Shown here one piece after another: positions 61,270-64,000 of a stretch of 64,000 nt of DNA. Made by a program: the position numbers and the translations under genes. Every line of letters starts with the position of its first letter. The first letter of the stretch is position 1. The notes beneath the pieces were generated by a model. It saw nothing but the letters and a program-made list of their open reading frames with translations. It was not told the origin of the DNA and did no database searches. The DNA is from Chryseobacterium balustinum (GTDB lineage Bacteria; Bacteroidota; Bacteroidia; Flavobacteriales; Weeksellaceae): the NCBI RefSeq assembly GCF_900168205.1, contig NZ_FUZE01000002.1:62001-126000 (forward strand), written 5' to 3'.

Positions 61270-61503
61270 CTACTAAATGTAGTAAAACTTTTAACCACAA
61301 AAGGCATAAAAGTTTAAACATTAGATAAATTTAAGTTTAATAAATATGGGTTTAGAAAAACATATTCGCTTTTAAAAAGCTATAAATTTCATTTTTGAAA
61401 ACTTTAAAGATTCTTACAATTCAAGCAAGTTTTTTGTGACTTTTCTGGTTTAAAATAAAAAACACATTTTCAAATTCTCCAATTAATTCATTTTCAAATT
61501 AAT

Positions 61504-61511
61504 TATCTTTG
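61504..61511 (+). promoter_or_regulatory. -7 box of mutS2
   Basis: TATCTTTG fits TAnnTTTG and ends 4 nt before the GTG start at 61516, implying a leaderless mRNA. No TTG is seen at -33. Confidence 0.5.
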
Positions 61512-61515
61512 CACT

Positions 61516-63663
61516 GTGTATATAAATAAAGAAGATTTAGACGAATTAGAGTTTCCGCAATTGCTCGCGGAAATTGCTCCTTTTGCATATTCTCCGAAAA
61601 CGAGAGATAAAATTCTTGAACTTCGCCCGATGAACATTGACGAAGCTGAAGTTTCATTGAAAAAAACTTCCGAATATTTATCAAGTTTTGAAAGTTCAAA
61701 TGCGATTCCGTTTGATGAATATGAAGATATTGAAACTGAACTAAAAGTAATGCTGATCGAGAATTACCGATTGGAAAACGTAGCTTTTATCAAAATAAAA
61801 ACGTTAACGGAGCAAATCGGAAAACTGCAAAAGTTTTTTCCAACCATGCCCGAAACTTTTCCTAATCTGATTCAGGATGTTTCTGCATTAGAATTTAAAA
61901 AGGAAATCATTGATAAAGTTGATAAAGTTTTTAACCGTTTTGGCGAAGTAAAAAGTGAGGCCTCCCCGATTCTGAAAGAGTTGAGAGCTGAAATCCAACA
62001 CGCTAAAAAAGCAATTACAGAAAATTTCAACAGAGCTTTATTCAATTACGGACAAAGTGAATTTCTGGATGATATTCGAGAAACAATTATTGACGACCAA
62101 AGAGTTTTGGCGGTAAAATCTGCATACAAAAAAAGAGTTGCAGGAAGAGTTTTAGGACTTTCAAAAACTGGCTCTATCACTTACATGCAGCCAGATTCTG
62201 TAGTAAAACATTATTTCAAACTTAAAGAAAGCCAGGAAGAAGAAAAGAAGGAAATTGATAAGATCCTGAGAAAACTAACGGCAGAATTGGCAGAATTTCA
62301 ACCTCAGCTCTGGAGATACCAAATGTATATTTTCGATCTTGACTTAACGAGAGCAAAATCGAAATTTGCAGAGCTAGTCAACGGAGTTTTACCGAAAATC
62401 AACCGTCACAGAACCTTACGATTAAAAGAAGCTTTTCATCCTTTATTATTTTTAAGAAATAAAGCAGAAAATAAGACAATTTACCCGCAGACATTAGCTT
62501 TAACAGACCACAACAGAATTATCTGTATTTCCGGACCGAATGCTGGAGGAAAATCTATTACGCTAAAAACTGTAGGATTGCTTCAATTAATGATTCAGAG
62601 TGGAATTTTGGTTCCGACCCATCCAAAATCTGAAATGTTTTTCTTTGATAAAATAATGACAGATATTGGTGATAATCAATCTATTGAAAATCATCTTTCG
62701 ACCTATTCTTCAAGATTAAAGAAAATGGGCGGAATTATCCGGGAGGCCGATGGAGAAACCCTTTTACTGATTGACGAATTCGGAACAGGATCTGATCCTG
62801 AATTAGGTGGCGCTTTGGCTGAAAGTTTCTTAGAGTTTTTCTATGACAAGAAGAGTTTTGCAATTATTACGACGCATTACACCAACATCAAACTGGTTGT
62901 AGAAGAGCTTCCTAACGCGCAAAATGCAGCAATGCTTTTCAATGAAGAAACGCTGGAACCAATGTACAAATTGGAAATCGGACAAGCCGGAAGTTCGTTT
63001 ACGTTTGAAGTTGCTGAAAAGAATAAAATTCCGCGATTTATCATTCATTCTGCGAAGAAAAAAGTGGAACATGATATCGTGAATTTAGATAAAACGATTG
63101 TAAAGCTTCAGCAGGAAAAATACGAAGTTGAAAAACTGAAAACCGACCTTGCCGAAAGAAAAGAATCTGTGGAAGACAAGCGTGATAATCTGCAAAAGTT
63201 AAACGAACAGCTACAGCAAAAGTTATTCAATTTTCAGAAATTGTATGAAGATGAACATCGTAAGCTACAGTTCGGAACTAAAATAGAAGGTTTTATCGAC
63301 AGCTATGTAAAAGGTAAATCGAGGAAAGATGTTGTGAAAGATTTTGTGAAAATTCTGGAGCAGGAAAAATTCAGAAAGATTGGAGCCGATAAAGATGAGT
63401 CTAAACGTCTTCAAGTCGTAAAAAGAAAAATTACGCAACAATTGAAGAAAGAAGATGTCATCGAAAAAATTACCGAAACCAACGAAAAGATCGAGGAAAA
63501 ACGTAAAGTAGACCGTGCTGTCTGGATGAAAGAAGGGCAACGCGTGAGAATTACCGGAAGTACAAGTGTGGGAACGATTGAAAAAATATCGAGAAATAAA
63601 GTGACAGTAAATTACGGTACTTTTAAGACGATGATTGATGCGGATGAATTGGAAAGGATCTAA
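61516..63663 (+). CDS. mutS2: MutS2-family protein without Smr domain
   Basis: A 715-aa MutS2-type ATPase starting with GTG (MYINKEDLDELEFPQLL). The order is the N-terminal core and clamp region, an ATPase with Walker A GPNAGGKS at residues 340-347, Walker B LLLIDEFGTGSDPELGGALAESF, and the TTHYTNIK loop, then a long coiled coil (about 515-670), and a short beta end (GTIEKISRNKVTVNYGTFK). The C-terminal Smr nuclease domain of classical MutS2 (about 780 aa) is absent. It may suppress recombination or act in ribosome rescue, as proposed for MutS2 proteins elsewhere. Confidence 0.93.
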   Translation: MYINKEDLDELEFPQLLAEIAPFAYSPKTRDKILELRPMNIDEAEVSLKKTSEYLSSFESSNAIPFDEYEDIETELKVMLIENYRLENVAFIKIKTLTEQIGKLQKFFPTMPETFPNLIQDVSALEFKKEIIDKVDKVFNRFGEVKSEASPILKELRAEIQHAKKAITENFNRALFNYGQSEFLDDIRETIIDDQRVLAVKSAYKKRVAGRVLGLSKTGSITYMQPDSVVKHYFKLKESQEEEKKEIDKILRKLTAELAEFQPQLWRYQMYIFDLDLTRAKSKFAELVNGVLPKINRHRTLRLKEAFHPLLFLRNKAENKTIYPQTLALTDHNRIICISGPNAGGKSITLKTVGLLQLMIQSGILVPTHPKSEMFFFDKIMTDIGDNQSIENHLSTYSSRLKKMGGIIREADGETLLLIDEFGTGSDPELGGALAESFLEFFYDKKSFAIITTHYTNIKLVVEELPNAQNAAMLFNEETLEPMYKLEIGQAGSSFTFEVAEKNKIPRFIIHSAKKKVEHDIVNLDKTIVKLQQEKYEVEKLKTDLAERKESVEDKRDNLQKLNEQLQQKLFNFQKLYEDEHRKLQFGTKIEGFIDSYVKGKSRKDVVKDFVKILEQEKFRKIGADKDESKRLQVVKRKITQQLKKEDVIEKITETNEKIEEKRKVDRAVWMKEGQRVRITGSTSVGTIEKISRNKVTVNYGTFKTMIDADELERI

Positions 63664-63683
63664 TTTTGAATTAATTTTCAACG

Positions 63684-63765
63684 CAAAGATTATCTTCTAC
63701 TTCTAATATTTTAAAGGGCAAAGAGTCGCGAACAAGTCGCTTAAGCTTGAATACACAAACGATTT
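63684..63765. repeat. Partial copy of the nested inverted-repeat family
   Basis: ACGCAAAGATTA, then AAGGGCAAAGAG, CGAACAAGTCGC and AAGCTTGAATACACAAACG resemble, in order, segments of the repeat at 29162-29320 (one half of it in inverse orientation). It lies in the gap after mutS2. Similarity is moderate. Confidence 0.4.
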
Positions 63766-63796
63766 ATCAAATTATTTTATTGATTATTAATTTTAA

Positions 63797-64000
63797 ATGA
63801 CTGTAAAAACACATATTACGCTTAAAGATTTTTTGAATTTTAATATTAAGAATTCATTGCCGAGAATTATTATTTTCTCTTTTATTATCCTGATATTTTT
63901 GGGTTTAAATTTTTATAATACAGAACGCGATACAGAGAATATCTTACAATCTGCATCGATTTGGTTTGCTGCTGTTTTTGTTTTTATTATCATCCGATCT
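63797..64000 (+). CDS. Partial membrane protein, runs off the window
   Basis: The ATG at 63797 opens a frame continuing to the end of the window (68 codons seen). It begins MTVKTHITLKDFLNFNIKNSL and has two hydrophobic helices (IIIFSFIILIFLGLNFY; IWFAAVFVFIIIRS). The overall look is like YcxB-type or related small membrane proteins, but not enough is visible to assign a family. Confidence 0.6.
   Translation, partial: MTVKTHITLKDFLNFNIKNSLPRIIIFSFIILIFLGLNFYNTERDTENILQSASIWFAAVFVFIIIRS

Noticed and set aside
63265..63681. Minus-strand ORF of 138 aa within the 3' end of mutS2
   Set aside because: Antisense to the coiled-coil and C-terminal part of MutS2. Phe-, His- and Ser-rich composition points to a shadow frame.

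Overview
The window comes from a low-GC Bacteroidota chromosome, class Flavobacteriia, most likely Chryseobacterium or a close Weeksellaceae relative. The evidence is type IX secretion genes (gldJ, porU, porV), cargo with Por-type C-terminal sorting domains, mevalonate-pathway mvaD, promoters of the flavobacterial type (TTG, about 17-20 nt, TAnnTTTG), start codons without Shine-Dalgarno sites, and many signal peptides ending in AQ. No rRNA, tRNA, CRISPR array, prophage or complete transposase-type IS was seen. The species assignment is inference.

Layout. 1-6 kb: tyrS; two tandem paralogous surface-lipoprotein genes; a divergent TPR sensor kinase and NarL-type response regulator. 6-11.4 kb: a tetR-tolC-emrA-emrB efflux operon, interrupted between emrA and emrB by two copies of a small palindromic repeat. 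11.4-20.8 kb: housekeeping and envelope genes (holB, an outer-membrane protein, lptC, anmK, SRPBCC, Nudix, murF). 19-26 kb: gldJ divergent from porU-porV, core parts of the type IX secretion and gliding apparatus. 26-33 kb: FUSC transporter, phosphopantetheinyl transferase, HugZ-like protein, ahcY, a lipoprotein and a YiaA-like membrane protein. 33.2-39.9 kb: four tandem paralogous BspA-like repeat proteins, each with a signal peptide and a type IX sorting domain, so probable clients of the PorU/PorV machinery. 40-44 kb: purE and purK, separated by opposite-strand genes. 44-50 kb: TauE exporter and partner, VOC protein, a frameshifted NTF2-like gene, a membrane-anchored EEP phosphatase, PAP2, and a GIY-YIG nuclease gene framed by perfect 25-bp inverted repeats. 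49.5-64 kb: mvaD, acyl-CoA ligase and epimerase, hydrolase, pdxJ, MscS channel, lipoproteins, ung, GNAT, mutS2 and the start of one further membrane protein.

Most notable points. (1) Each tandem lipoprotein gene carries a 7-2-7 NarL-type palindrome at exactly the same distance (59 nt) from its -7 box, next to a NarL-family two-component system, which suggests a local surface-stress regulon. (2) The 412-bp GIY-YIG unit has perfect terminal inverted repeats, and shorter relatives of those ends lie elsewhere in the window. This looks like a possible nuclease-linked repeat family. (3) The four-gene BspA-like array looks like a variable adhesin locus served by the nearby type IX system. (4) Several other intergenic repeat families are present, one of which appears to supply a promoter element.
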